Positions 31,743-38,794 of a stretch of DNA of 57,033 bases are shown one piece after another. The DNA comes from a virus. A program made the translations under genes and the position numbers. Positions within the stretch are counted from its first letter, which is position 1. The number at the start of each line of letters is the position of its first letter. The notes under the pieces are model-generated. The model was not told the DNA's origin and made no database searches. It saw only the letters and a list, made by a program, of their open reading frames with translations. The DNA lies in IMG/VR virus record IMGVR_UViG_3300027741_000075, positions 1-57,033 of that record; one strand, 5' to 3'.

Positions 31743-31817
31743 GCGCCTTTAGTGAAATGAATATCACACCTTGCTACGAACGAGGAATTGGGAGTTTGAT
31801 TCTCTCAGGGTGCGCCA
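31743..31817 (+). tRNA. tRNA-Arg (ACG)
   Basis: Anticodon loop CTACGAA (A34 probably edited to inosine by host TadA), discriminator G, encoded CCA. The T-loop reads TTTGATT. Confidence 0.92.
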
Positions 31818-31819
31818 AT

Positions 31820-31895
31820 GCAACTTTAGCTGATGTGGTCATAGCGGTGGTCTGAAGAACCATTGAAAGAGGTTCGATTCCTCTAGGTTGCACCA
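31820..31895 (+). tRNA. tRNA-Phe (GAA)
   Basis: Anticodon loop CTGAAGA on GTGGT/ACCAT, acceptor GCAACTT/AGGTTGC, encoded CCA. Confidence 0.93.
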
Positions 31896-31901
31896 AGATA
31901 T

Positions 31902-31991
31902 GGAAGTGTGGCAGAGTCCGGTTTATTGCACCTGTCTTGAAAACAGACGAACAGAAATGTTCCGTGAGTTCGAATCTCACCGCTTCCGCCA
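31902..31991 (+). tRNA. tRNA-Ser (TGA)
   Basis: Anticodon loop CTTGAAA, long variable arm (class II), acceptor GGAAGTG/CGCTTCC, discriminator G, encoded CCA. Confidence 0.95.
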
Positions 31992-31998
31992 AAGTTAT

Positions 31999-32086
31999 AG
32001 AGAGTTGCCTGAGTGGTTAAAGGAGCGGTTTGCTAAACCGTCATTGCGAAAGCGGTGCATGAGTTCGAATCTCATACTCTCTGCCA
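31999..32086 (+). tRNA. tRNA-Ser (GCT)
   Basis: Anticodon loop TTGCTAA, long variable arm, acceptor AGAGAGT/ACTCTCT, discriminator G, encoded CCA. Confidence 0.94.
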
Positions 32087-32087
32087 G

Positions 32088-32192
32088 TGTTGAAAAAAAA
32101 CAACAGTTACCAAAAATTGTTGTTGACAAAAAATGTCTAGAGTGTTATACTCTATTCATAGATTGAGAAATCAATCAGATGTTCTTTAAAAA
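32088..32192 (+). promoter_or_regulatory. Second tRNA promoter module with boxA-like leader
   Basis: TGTTG (32088-32092) pairs with CAACA (32101-32105), which can also pair with TGTTG next to the -35. -35 TTGACA (32123-32128), 17-nt spacer, -10 TATACT (32146-32151). The leader has GTTCTTTAAAAA (32181-32192), very like rRNA boxA of betaproteobacteria. Confidence 0.8.
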
Positions 32193-32198
32193 ATATAT

Positions 32199-32274
32199 GC
32201 ACGGTTCGTCTATCGGTTTAGGACACATGCCTTTCACGTATGTAAGACGGGTTCGATTCCCGTACCGTGTACCA
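32199..32274 (+). tRNA. tRNA-Glu (TTC)
   Basis: Anticodon loop CTTTCAC, acceptor GCACGGT/ACCGTGT, encoded CCA. It is followed one base later by the structured RNA at 32276. Confidence 0.94.
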
Positions 32275-32275
32275 G

Positions 32276-32477
32276 ATTTAATTACATTGGTTACCAAGCC
32301 AGTAGGTAATTTAACAAGTGAGAACCAGTTGACGGACTGGCACTTCTAGATTACATGAACGAGCGAATCACGCTGGAACAACTTGGTCCGTAATGTGGTT
32401 GACAAACAAATCCATGGACGGCATGGTAGGGCAGGTTCAAAACTGTTATTTTTGTCAATCATCCAGTGTAATTAAAT
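32276..32477 (+). ncRNA. Structured RNA domain 1 (about 202 nt)
   Basis: Ends of the domain pair over 15 bases (32276-32290 with 32463-32477, one G-U). Inside are AAGTG-x4-CCAGT with ACTGG-CACTT (about 32320-32348), AGCG/CGCT (about 32364-32376), ATTAC/GTAAT, CCATG/CATGG and TTGACAAA with TTTGTCAA. No convincing protein frame. It fills the gap between tRNA-Glu and domain 2 exactly. Comparable in place, not in sequence as far as I can tell, to the stable RNAs C and D in the T4 tRNA cluster. Confidence 0.7.
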
Positions 32478-32478
32478 G

Positions 32479-32687
32479 TGGTATTAGTTGTATCGTTTTG
32501 GAAAAATCCTGTGTCCACTTGGATAATGCACTGGCAATGTAATGGATTCTAGATTGAAGTTACACACAGTTGTGCCAAACGAAAGCAAGGTTAACATCGG
32601 CCGATGTCCTTGTATAAGGTTTGGGCGATAAAAGCAAACGGCAGTAGGGTGATTGCTGTCCATAACAAAACGATACAACTAATACCA
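32479..32687 (+). ncRNA. Structured RNA domain 2 (about 209 nt) with perfect 22-bp closing stem
   Basis: Positions 32479-32500 are the exact reverse complement of 32666-32687. Inside are CCAAAC/GTTTGG, CAAGG/CCTTG and the palindromic ACATCGG/CCGATGT as one nested arm (about 32577-32625). The 3' end reads ACCA and abuts tRNA-Tyr by one base. It begins one base after domain 1. No known family is recognised. Confidence 0.75.
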
Positions 32688-32688
32688 T

Positions 32689-32781
32689 GGAGTAATTGAT
32701 GCTATGGCGTGTGCATCCTCAGACTGTAAATCTGATCCCTCTGGGTAAACATTCTTGGTTCGACTCCAAGTTACTCCACCA
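32689..32781 (+). tRNA. tRNA-Tyr (GTA)
   Basis: Anticodon loop CTGTAAA, long class II variable arm as in bacterial tRNA-Tyr, acceptor GGAGTAA/TTACTCC, encoded CCA. Confidence 0.95.
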
Positions 32782-32787
32782 AGTTTT

Positions 32788-32863
32788 GGTCTTAAAGTGT
32801 TCATGGACGCACGATGGCTTGTCACGCCATAAGAGTGGGGATCGTTACCCCCTAAGACCGCCA
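32788..32863 (+). tRNA. tRNA-Asp (GTC)
   Basis: Anticodon loop TTGTCAC on ATGGC/GCCAT, acceptor GGTCTTA/TAAGACC, discriminator G, encoded CCA. The T-loop ATCGTTA departs from the usual TTCRANY and the outer T-stem pair is T-C, so it may be less stable. Confidence 0.88.
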
Positions 32864-32885
32864 GATTTTTTATACATAATAGTAT

Positions 32886-32962
32886 GTGCGTGTGTAGCTG
32901 AACGGTTAGGCACGGGATTGCAAATCCCTTTTATGCAGGTTCGAATCCTGTCACGCACTCCA
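32886..32962 (+). tRNA. tRNA-Cys (GCA)
   Basis: Anticodon loop TTGCAAA, acceptor GTGCGTG/CACGCAC, discriminator T (U73 is CysRS identity), encoded CCA. Confidence 0.95.
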
Positions 32963-32967
32963 ATTTT

Positions 32968-33043
32968 AGCGGGTTACGTCAGTGGTCAGACTATCAGGCT
33001 CATAACCTGGAAGACGGAGGTTCGAATCCTTCACCCGCAACCA
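32968..33043 (+). tRNA. tRNA-Met (CAT), initiator-like
   Basis: Anticodon loop CTCATAA. With six paired acceptor bases GCGGGT/ACCCGC, position 1 is A opposite A72: an unpaired 1:72, the key initiator feature for formylation. Only two of the three G-C pairs of the initiator anticodon stem are present (AGG/CCT). Encoded CCA. Confidence 0.85.
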
Positions 33044-33050
33044 GTTTCAT

Positions 33051-33125
33051 TCCAGAGTAGCACAGCGGTAGTGCAGTTGACTGTTAATCAATTGGTCGTA
33101 GGTTCGATCCCTGCCTCTGGAGCCA
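33051..33125 (+). tRNA. tRNA-Asn (GTT)
   Basis: Anticodon loop CTGTTAA on TTGA/TCAA, acceptor TCCAGAG/CTCTGGA, discriminator G, encoded CCA. Confidence 0.95.
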
Positions 33126-33140
33126 TTAACAAAGAAAAAT

Positions 33141-33884
33141 ATGAAAAAAATAATCTTGTCTCTATTCATGTTGACATGTTTGAATGTTAATGCTGTTACA
33201 GTCTACGCATATAATATTACAAAACAACATCCGATTGTTGATTTTGAAATCGATACAATCAGACCAATAGCAAGTATTACCAAACTAATGACTGCACTAG
33301 TATTGATTGAGAGTGGACTTCCTTTAGATGAGAAAGTTCCATATAAAGGAATGTTCTATTCACATAATAAGTTTACTAGAGAAGAGTTGTTGAATTTGAT
33401 GTTAGTCAAAAGTGACAACAGAGCGGCAGAAGCATTAGCAGAAAGCATGGGCGGTAAACTATGGACAGTTTATCAAATGAACAAACGTGCAATTGCGCTT
33501 GAGATGTACAATACAAAATTTGATGACACGTTTGGTCTAAGTGCAAAGAACACCAGCACCGCAAGAGATTTAGTTATTCTGTTGACAGATGCATACAAGC
33601 ATGATAAAATACGTGAAATATCAGCATTAAGTAGATATGATTTGACAGTTGTAGATAAGAAGAATAAAGAGAAACACATTTCTGTCAATAACACTAACGT
33701 GAAGTTGATGAACAAATTTGATATCATTGAAGTTTCTAAAACTGGCACAACGAATGCGGCTGGTAAGTGTCTTGTGATGATCGTACATAAGAATGGTGAA
33801 CAGTATGCTATTGTTATTCTCGGAGGCACAACAAGAGCCGATGTTGATAACTTAGCGAAGAATATTATGGAGAAAGTAATTTAA
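33141..33884 (+). CDS. D-alanyl-D-alanine carboxypeptidase/endopeptidase (S11, PBP7-like)
   Basis: A 247-residue exported protein with a signal peptide (residues 1-18, ends VNA). All three active-site motifs are present: SITK (Ser45, Lys48), SDN (91-93) and KTG (200-202). It lacks the C-terminal domain and membrane anchor of DacA-type proteins, so it is like soluble PBP7. In the periplasm it would trim or cut peptidoglycan cross-links. It sits between tRNA-Asn and tRNA-Thr without an own promoter, so it is probably read from the tRNA operon. Confidence 0.88.
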   Translation: MKKIILSLFMLTCLNVNAVTVYAYNITKQHPIVDFEIDTIRPIASITKLMTALVLIESGLPLDEKVPYKGMFYSHNKFTREELLNLMLVKSDNRAAEALAESMGGKLWTVYQMNKRAIALEMYNTKFDDTFGLSAKNTSTARDLVILLTDAYKHDKIREISALSRYDLTVVDKKNKEKHISVNNTNVKLMNKFDIIEVSKTGTTNAAGKCLVMIVHKNGEQYAIVILGGTTRADVDNLAKNIMEKVI

Positions 33885-33890
33885 GTTTTA

Positions 33891-33964
33891 GCCCTATTAG
33901 TATAATGGCATTACACCTGTTTTGTAATCAGGTTACGGCAGTTCGATTCTGTCATGGGGCACCA
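33891..33964 (+). tRNA. tRNA-Thr (TGT)
   Basis: Anticodon loop TTTGTAA, acceptor GCCCTAT/ATGGGGC, encoded CCA. The innermost anticodon-stem pair is T-T. Confidence 0.92.
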
Positions 33965-33973
33965 GTATAAATA

Positions 33974-34050
<77 letters not shown>

Positions 34051-34054
34051 ATTT

Positions 34055-34129
34055 GGGGGATTAGTGATAATGGGAGCACATGTGCTTTGCAAGCATGAAG
34101 TGGGAGTTCGATCCTCCCATCCTCCACCA
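34055..34129 (+). tRNA. tRNA-Ala (TGC)
   Basis: Anticodon loop TTTGCAA, acceptor GGGGGAT/ATCCTCC. The G3-U70 AlaRS identity pair is present (third base G against T). Encoded CCA. Confidence 0.94.
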
Positions 34130-34159
34130 TTAATTTAGAAAATAAAGTGAAAGTATAAA

Positions 34160-34606
34160 ATGTTATATTTAATAAAATCGTTTACTGATAGTGTAATGAG
34201 TATGTTAAGTGAAGACCCTGTGCGTCCTCATATTCCGCATGTTGACAGAGTTGGTGACAACAAAGATATCTTTGTATTACGTGACGAAACTGAACAAGTG
34301 AAAGCAATTACATGCGTGAGTTATCAAACAGAAATTCCAACAAAAGAAACAGAGTTGTTTCAGATATCAACTGAACCTGTTGTTGCAATCTTTTATACCA
34401 TCTGGAGTTATGCTCCAGGTGCCGGTCGTACATTAATTTTTGATGCTGTTAGACACATCAAAGAAAACAAACCAGAAATTCAAAGATACGTTACGCTAAG
34501 TCCTAAGACGGAAATGGCTAAACGTTTTCATATGCGTAATGGTGCAGTTGTTTTCAGAGAGAATGAGGACACAGTTAACTATGAATATCATAGGGTGATT
34601 TTATGA
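34160..34606 (+). CDS. GNAT-like acetyltransferase-fold protein
   Basis: A 148-residue protein. The pattern VVAIFYTIWSYAPGAGRTLI, then a helix and YVTLSPKTEMAKRFHMRNGA resembles the acetyl-CoA-binding and final strands of GNAT proteins, and similar proteins are found in T4-like cyanophages. No substrate can be proposed. Confidence 0.55.
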   Translation: MLYLIKSFTDSVMSMLSEDPVRPHIPHVDRVGDNKDIFVLRDETEQVKAITCVSYQTEIPTKETELFQISTEPVVAIFYTIWSYAPGAGRTLIFDAVRHIKENKPEIQRYVTLSPKTEMAKRFHMRNGAVVFRENEDTVNYEYHRVIL

Positions 34607-34833
34607 TTGATAAAAAGAATATTGAGGCCGGCGAAGAAATTCATTCTGATAAAGGATACGAATTAGGCACTAAAGAAGGCTATGAAGCATTTGCTAAGAA
34701 ACGCCAAGAAGCCGCATTAGATGAAATGGTTCGTATCAGCCAAGAGATGGGTTTGTATGATGATGAGTTTGAAGAAATTCACAAATACAATGAAGAGACT
34801 AAAGAAGTTAAATTTAGACAGACATACAAATGA
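34603..34833 (+). CDS. Small charged protein
   Basis: A 76-residue very acidic/basic helical protein; overlaps both neighbours by 4 nt. Unknown, but T4-like phages often carry such a gene beside the GNAT-like one. Confidence 0.5.
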   Translation: MIDKKNIEAGEEIHSDKGYELGTKEGYEAFAKKRQEAALDEMVRISQEMGLYDDEFEEIHKYNEETKEVKFRQTYK

Positions 34834-35489
34834 AAGTTGAATTACATAAATTATTCTATACTCCAGTTTGGAGATTTTTCTATCCAAACTTTGAGAATGA
34901 CCAAGAATTCTTAGTACGATATCTTGCACAAGATCATCTGTATCTTTCGGAACGTGAGAAGAATGGACTTCAAATCACTAGAGCAAATTTACACAAAGAT
35001 GCTAAAGTAAAAAAGTTAACAGACTTCATTCATAGTTGTGGTAAGTATGCAATGGATGATATGGGTTACTATGATGAGTGTGGCATTACAAGTATGTGGG
35101 CAACTAGACAGAAAGCAAAAGGCTTTCATCATATGCATAGTCATGCAAATAGTTTCTTAGGTGGTTCATTTCATTTGTTTGATGCTGATGGCAATGCAAG
35201 CGGAACAGTATTTCCAAATCTAGGTGCAGAGAAGTATGTAATACAACCTGCAATCTCAGGTAAGAATGAATTGATGTTGAAGTCACAGGAAGAAATGGAA
35301 TTTATTGCAGGCACGTTAGTTATGTTTCCCTCATGGGCGACACATCAAACAAGTCCTACTGATTGCAATTATAGAATCATTGTTGGTGTGAACATCATGC
35401 CAATTGGTAAAACTAATTTTGACCACTTTGATAGATATGATTTTCCTGATACAGAAAATATGCAATTGATGGAGTATGGTGATGAGTAA
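34830..35489 (+). CDS. 2-oxoglutarate/Fe(II)-dependent oxygenase
   Basis: A 219-residue cupin-fold oxygenase of the 2OG-FeII_Oxy_5 type. The metal triad fits His in FHHMHSHANSFLGGSFHLFD, an acidic partner a few residues on, and His in FPSWATHQTSP, with Arg in NYRIIVGVN for 2-oxoglutarate. Such phage oxygenases are common in T4-like marine phages; substrate (protein, DNA base or metabolite) is unknown. Overlaps the second oxygenase gene by 8 nt. Confidence 0.8.
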   Translation: MKVELHKLFYTPVWRFFYPNFENDQEFLVRYLAQDHLYLSEREKNGLQITRANLHKDAKVKKLTDFIHSCGKYAMDDMGYYDECGITSMWATRQKAKGFHHMHSHANSFLGGSFHLFDADGNASGTVFPNLGAEKYVIQPAISGKNELMLKSQEEMEFIAGTLVMFPSWATHQTSPTDCNYRIIVGVNIMPIGKTNFDHFDRYDFPDTENMQLMEYGDE

Positions 35490-36009
35490 CTTTAGATTCA
35501 TTGAAACTGGAATTGATATAAGTAAAATTCTTGGGCAGATCGATGACAAAGATTGGCAAGCAGTTTCCACTTATTCTAAAATTGGTGGAGAACAAAACCC
35601 ATATGGATTTCTTCCTTTAGTAATGGCGATGGTTCGTAGTGCTGATGAGAATCCTAAAAATTCTGATTTGCAAAGACGCACACCGCTTTACGATAAATAT
35701 ACAGAAGTAAGAAAGTATCTTAAGAAGCATAATATTACGCAAACTTCAAGAGCCGCTTTCTTTAAATTAAATCCGAATGATAGTGTTGGTCGCCATGTTG
35801 ATGATGGCACATATTATGCAACAAGAGATAGATATCATTTATCATTGCAAGGCACTTACTTGTATGAAGTAGATGGTGAAGAAAGACAAATAGAACCAGG
35901 AACATTTTTCTGGTTTGACAATAAGAAATATCATTCTGCGTGGAACAATGGTACAGTAGACAGAATTACATTCGTGTTTGATGTACCACATTCTGCAAAG
36001 AATCCGTAA
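35482..36009 (+). CDS. Aspartyl/asparaginyl beta-hydroxylase-like oxygenase
   Basis: A 175-residue protein. FFKLNPNDSVGRHVDDGTYY (His...Asp), DRYHLSLQGTY, and KKYHSAWNNGTVDRITFVFD (His...Arg) give the Fe(II)/2-oxoglutarate site of the Asp/Asn hydroxylase family. I chose the ATG at 35482 for its GGAG spacing. It likely acts with the overlapping upstream oxygenase. Confidence 0.82.
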   Translation: MSNFRFIETGIDISKILGQIDDKDWQAVSTYSKIGGEQNPYGFLPLVMAMVRSADENPKNSDLQRRTPLYDKYTEVRKYLKKHNITQTSRAAFFKLNPNDSVGRHVDDGTYYATRDRYHLSLQGTYLYEVDGEERQIEPGTFFWFDNKKYHSAWNNGTVDRITFVFDVPHSAKNP

Positions 36010-36014
36010 CAAAT

Positions 36015-36088
36015 GTCTCCTTAGTATAATGGCAGTACTGCGGTCTCCAAAACCGTAAGTGGGAGTTCGAGTCTCTCAGGGGATGCCA
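36015..36088 (+). tRNA. tRNA-Trp (CCA)
   Basis: Anticodon loop CTCCAAA on GCGGT/ACCGT, discriminator G, encoded CCA. Confidence 0.95.
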
Positions 36089-36095
36089 AAAAAAT

Positions 36096-36169
36096 GCGGG
36101 GTTCGTATAGTGGTAATACCTTAGCCTTCCAAGCTAAAGCGAGGAGTTCGATTCTCCTACCCCGCTCCA
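36096..36169 (+). tRNA. tRNA-Gly (TCC)
   Basis: Anticodon loop CTTCCAA on TTAGC/GCTAA, acceptor GCGGGGT/ACCCCGC, discriminator T, encoded CCA. Confidence 0.96.
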
Positions 36170-36170
36170 C

Positions 36171-36199
36171 TTGACAAATCAATCAATACAAACTATACT
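36171..36199 (+). promoter_or_regulatory. Third tRNA promoter
   Basis: TTGACA (36171-36176), 17-nt spacer, TATACT (36194-36199). Lies between tRNA-Gly and tRNA-Arg; no boxA-like motif or GTTG/CAAC repeat accompanies this one. Confidence 0.88.
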
Positions 36200-36220
36200 A
36201 CATGTATAGAAATTAAATAA

Positions 36221-36297
36221 CTGCCCTTAGTTCAGTTGGATAGAACAGCGGTCTTCTACACCGCATGTCGGGAGTTCGAATCTCTCAGGGCAGGCCA
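36221..36297 (+). tRNA. tRNA-Arg (TCT)
   Basis: Anticodon loop CTTCTAC on GCGGT/ACCGC, acceptor CTGCCCT/AGGGCAG, discriminator G, encoded CCA. Confidence 0.95.
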
Positions 36298-36302
36298 GTT
36301 AT

Positions 36303-36386
36303 GCGAGAGTGGTGGAATGGTATACACAGGAGACTTAAAATCTCCCGCCGCAGGGATTGAGGGTTCGAGTCCCTCCTCTCGCACCA
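36303..36386 (+). tRNA. tRNA-Leu (TAA)
   Basis: Anticodon loop CTTAAAA on GGAGA/TCTCC, longer variable arm, acceptor GCGAGAG/CTCTCGC, encoded CCA. Confidence 0.95.
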
Positions 36387-36390
36387 GTAT

Positions 36391-36466
36391 GGGCTGATAG
36401 CTTAACGGTTAAAGCAGAGGACTCATAATCCTTTGAGTGGGGGTTCGATTCCCTCTCAGCCTACCA
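36391..36466 (+). tRNA. tRNA with CAT anticodon (Met or lysidine-type Ile2)
   Basis: Anticodon loop CTCATAA, acceptor GGGCTGA/TCAGCCT, encoded CCA. It is the third CAT tRNA here. One of the CAT tRNAs is probably tRNA-Ile2 that needs host TilS to read ATA; which one cannot be decided by eye. Confidence 0.9.
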
Positions 36467-36479
36467 TATACATAGTGAT

Positions 36480-36878
36480 ATGAGAATCATAGTAAACGGA
36501 TCATTTGACATTATACATTTAGGACATATACGATTATTGCAATATGCAAAATCGTTTCCTAATGCATATGTGTACGTGCTTACTGATACTGATAGACGCA
36601 TTAAAGAGTTGAAAGGTGAAGATAGACCAATCAATACTGAATATGAACGTGTATCATTGTTAGCCGCACTCAAATCAGTAGACAGAGTAGATGTGTTTGA
36701 TACCGATGATGAATTGATAAACTTGATTCGTGAATACAAGCCTGATATAATGGTTAAAGGAAGTGACTACAGAAACACACCAATCATTGGTTCTGAATTC
36801 TGCAAAGAAATTAAATTTTATGACAGACTTGAAAAATACTCAACCACAAACAAAATTCAAGATATTGCTAATCGGTGA
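36480..36878 (+). CDS. HldE C-domain-like nucleotidyltransferase
   Basis: A 132-residue cytidylyltransferase-fold enzyme. NGSFDIIHLGHIRLLQYAK carries the HxGH motif, and LKSVDRVDVFDTDDELINLI with MVKGSDY match the adenylyltransferase half of HldE (RfaE), which makes ADP-heptose from heptose-1-phosphate. A related nucleotidyltransferase such as glycerol-3-phosphate type cannot be excluded. Its 3' end overlaps the kinase gene. Confidence 0.8.
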   Translation: MRIIVNGSFDIIHLGHIRLLQYAKSFPNAYVYVLTDTDRRIKELKGEDRPINTEYERVSLLAALKSVDRVDVFDTDDELINLIREYKPDIMVKGSDYRNTPIIGSEFCKEIKFYDRLEKYSTTNKIQDIANR

Positions 36879-37611
36879 TTCTTGCATAGACGTTTATCAA
36901 TATGGAACAATCGACAGATTGAGTCCAGAAGCCCCGATTCCCGTAATCAAATTAACTAGAAAAGAAACCAGACTTGGTATGGCACGAAATGTCCATAGCA
37001 ATCTGTATAAACTCGGCTGTGATACAACGATAATTTCAAATCAAGCGGCAGGTGTCAATGGTGAACCTAGAATCACAAAGACTAGAATTATAGATGAAAA
37101 ATCTGGATATCAAATTGTTAGGATAGATGACGAACCAAAAATAGAACCTTGGGATGGGATTGTAGATACAGAAGGTTATGATGCTGTTGTTATATCAGAT
37201 TATAACAAAGGTTTTTTAACTTATGAAAATATTCAAAATCTGATTCATGATTTTAATGGACCAGTTTTTATCGATACTAAGAAAAAAAACTTAGAAGCAT
37301 TTAATGGTGCTTACATTAAAATCAATGAAAAAGAATTCGAAGAGTCTGAATCTCATGCATGGGATATGATTGTAACACTAGGTGCAAAAGGTGCAATGCT
37401 GAAAGGTGAACATATCAATACCACATACGCAACTAAAAAAGTTGATGTAGTTGATGTGTGTGGTGCGGGCGATACATTCTTAGCCGCTTTGACTTATCAA
37501 TATCTTGTGACAAATAACATTGAAGATGCAATTAAATTTGCAAATAAAGCATCTTCAATTACAGTACAGCATGTGGGAAACTATGCGCCAACATTAGAAG
37601 AAATTAAATGA
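36820..37611 (+). CDS. PfkB-family sugar kinase, HldE N-domain-like
   Basis: A 263-residue ribokinase-fold kinase. LLIGDSCIDVYQYGTIDRLSPE at the N-terminus is the RfaE1-type signature (split here: GDSCIDVYQYG, RLSPEAPIPV), and DVCGAGDTFLAAL holds the catalytic Asp and anion hole. Together with the preceding gene it rebuilds HldE as two proteins in reversed order. It would phosphorylate heptose-7-phosphate at C1. I chose the ATG at 36820. Confidence 0.8.
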   Translation: MTDLKNTQPQTKFKILLIGDSCIDVYQYGTIDRLSPEAPIPVIKLTRKETRLGMARNVHSNLYKLGCDTTIISNQAAGVNGEPRITKTRIIDEKSGYQIVRIDDEPKIEPWDGIVDTEGYDAVVISDYNKGFLTYENIQNLIHDFNGPVFIDTKKKNLEAFNGAYIKINEKEFEESESHAWDMIVTLGAKGAMLKGEHINTTYATKKVDVVDVCGAGDTFLAALTYQYLVTNNIEDAIKFANKASSITVQHVGNYAPTLEEIK

Positions 37612-38078
37612 AACGTTTAGATTTAGAAGAAGTAAGACAATTTATAGAAGAGCAAACGCCAGATACTAAAATCTATATTGGCTGTGATTCTGAAAGATTT
37701 AACATAGGTGGGTTGTGGTATGCAGATTACATTCTTGCTATCGTAGTTCATATCAACGGAAATAATGGATGCAAATTGTTTGGTGAAGTACAACGTGAGC
37801 GTGACTATGACCAAAAAGTTAATCGACCAAGATATCGTTTGATGAACGAAGTATATAAACTTTCTGAGTTGTATATCAAACTTGCAGATGTGCTTGAAGG
37901 TCGTGATGTAGAAGTTCATTTGGATATCAATCCGAATGAGATGCATGGAAGTTCTTGTGTGATTAATGAAGCAATTGGATACATCAAAGGAACATGTAAT
38001 GTTGTTCCGATGGTTAAGCCAAATGCATTTGCCGCTTCTTATGCGGCAGATAGACTGAAAGGATTGAAAGTTGCGTAA
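37608..38078 (+). CDS. DUF458/YkuK-like RNase H-fold protein
   Basis: A 156-residue protein. TKIYIGCDSERF with LAIVVHINGNNGCKLFGEV, and LMNEVYKLSELY, match the YkuK family (RNase H-like fold), also present in T4-like cyanophages. Conserved acidic residues (Asp in GCDS, Asp in HLDIN) suggest a nuclease, which has not been shown to my knowledge. Confidence 0.7.
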   Translation: MKRLDLEEVRQFIEEQTPDTKIYIGCDSERFNIGGLWYADYILAIVVHINGNNGCKLFGEVQRERDYDQKVNRPRYRLMNEVYKLSELYIKLADVLEGRDVEVHLDINPNEMHGSSCVINEAIGYIKGTCNVVPMVKPNAFAASYAADRLKGLKVA

Positions 38079-38793
38079 ACTATTTGTTATGACTTTGCTT
38101 TGTGCAAGTATTGCACATGCCGAACGTGTATCAGGTACTGGTGAGTATTCATTTGGTCCTGATACTGCTGAGAATGTTGCGTGTAGACTTGCTGAAGAAA
38201 AGGCAAAGCAAAATGCAATTGCAAATTTTGTTGGTGAAATGATTGAAGCCGCACAAAACGAAAATTGCAAAGATGAGAAGTGTACCGTGCTGTCTACTCT
38301 ATATACCGAAGTGAGCGGTGAGATTAAAACAATCATCAAAAAAGACAAACAAGTTTATCCCGATAGGAATCGACAAGTTTGTGAAGTTGACATTGTTGCG
38401 AACGTAGAGAAGATTACCAATACTATGAAGTTTCATGTTGAGGGCAAAAATCAATTGAAGGCTGGCGAACGATTTGTTTTTCAAGCCGTCTCTGGGATTG
38501 CCGGTACCGTTGGCATTTTTAATCTAGTTGACAAAGAGTACCAAATGGTCTATACTGACAAAGTACTGGAGACTAACAAACAAATTCAAATTCCATCTGC
38601 TAATTATAAACTACAAGCTGAATTGCCAAATGGCAAAAGTCATTCTAATGAACTGCTGGTGTTTTTATTTACCGATAAGAATTTGACTTTCAAACCTAGG
38701 TACAGTATAATGGAGTTTGAGGCGCTGGTAAAGGACATTCCGTTCTCTAGCAGAAAAGTTATTAATCATCATGTAAGTATTGAGAGGCAGTAA
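38071..38793 (+). CDS. Exported protein with DUF4384-like C-terminal domain
   Basis: A 240-residue protein starting at TTG (38071), which gives a full signal peptide (MRKLFVMTLLCASIAHA); the inner ATG at 38089 would shorten it. The first mature domain (about 20-130) resembles LPP20/FlgT-like folds; the second (about 130-240, KAGERFVFQAVSGIAGTVGI) resembles DUF4384. It is followed by two lipoprotein genes, forming an envelope cassette. Confidence 0.6.
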   Translation: MRKLFVMTLLCASIAHAERVSGTGEYSFGPDTAENVACRLAEEKAKQNAIANFVGEMIEAAQNENCKDEKCTVLSTLYTEVSGEIKTIIKKDKQVYPDRNRQVCEVDIVANVEKITNTMKFHVEGKNQLKAGERFVFQAVSGIAGTVGIFNLVDKEYQMVYTDKVLETNKQIQIPSANYKLQAELPNGKSHSNELLVFLFTDKNLTFKPRYSIMEFEALVKDIPFSSRKVINHHVSIERQ

Positions 38794-38794
38794 A

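Noticed and set aside
27965-32151. CRISPR-like array suggested by the repeated GTTGTTGAC sequences
   Set aside because: Copies are hundreds to thousands of bases apart, are each followed by a -10 box and have no regular spacers.
32276-32687. Group I intron or inserted mobile element
   Set aside because: No conserved P7 core, no endonuclease frame and no interrupted tRNA or gene; the flanking tRNAs are complete.
31391-33190. Several frames of 60-160 codons in the tRNA region
   Set aside because: They run through several tRNA genes and lack ribosome binding sites.
33966-33973. Exact T4 late consensus TATAAATA before tRNA-Pro
   Set aside because: A start about six bases downstream would lie inside the tRNA, and no late gene follows closely; probably chance between tRNAs.
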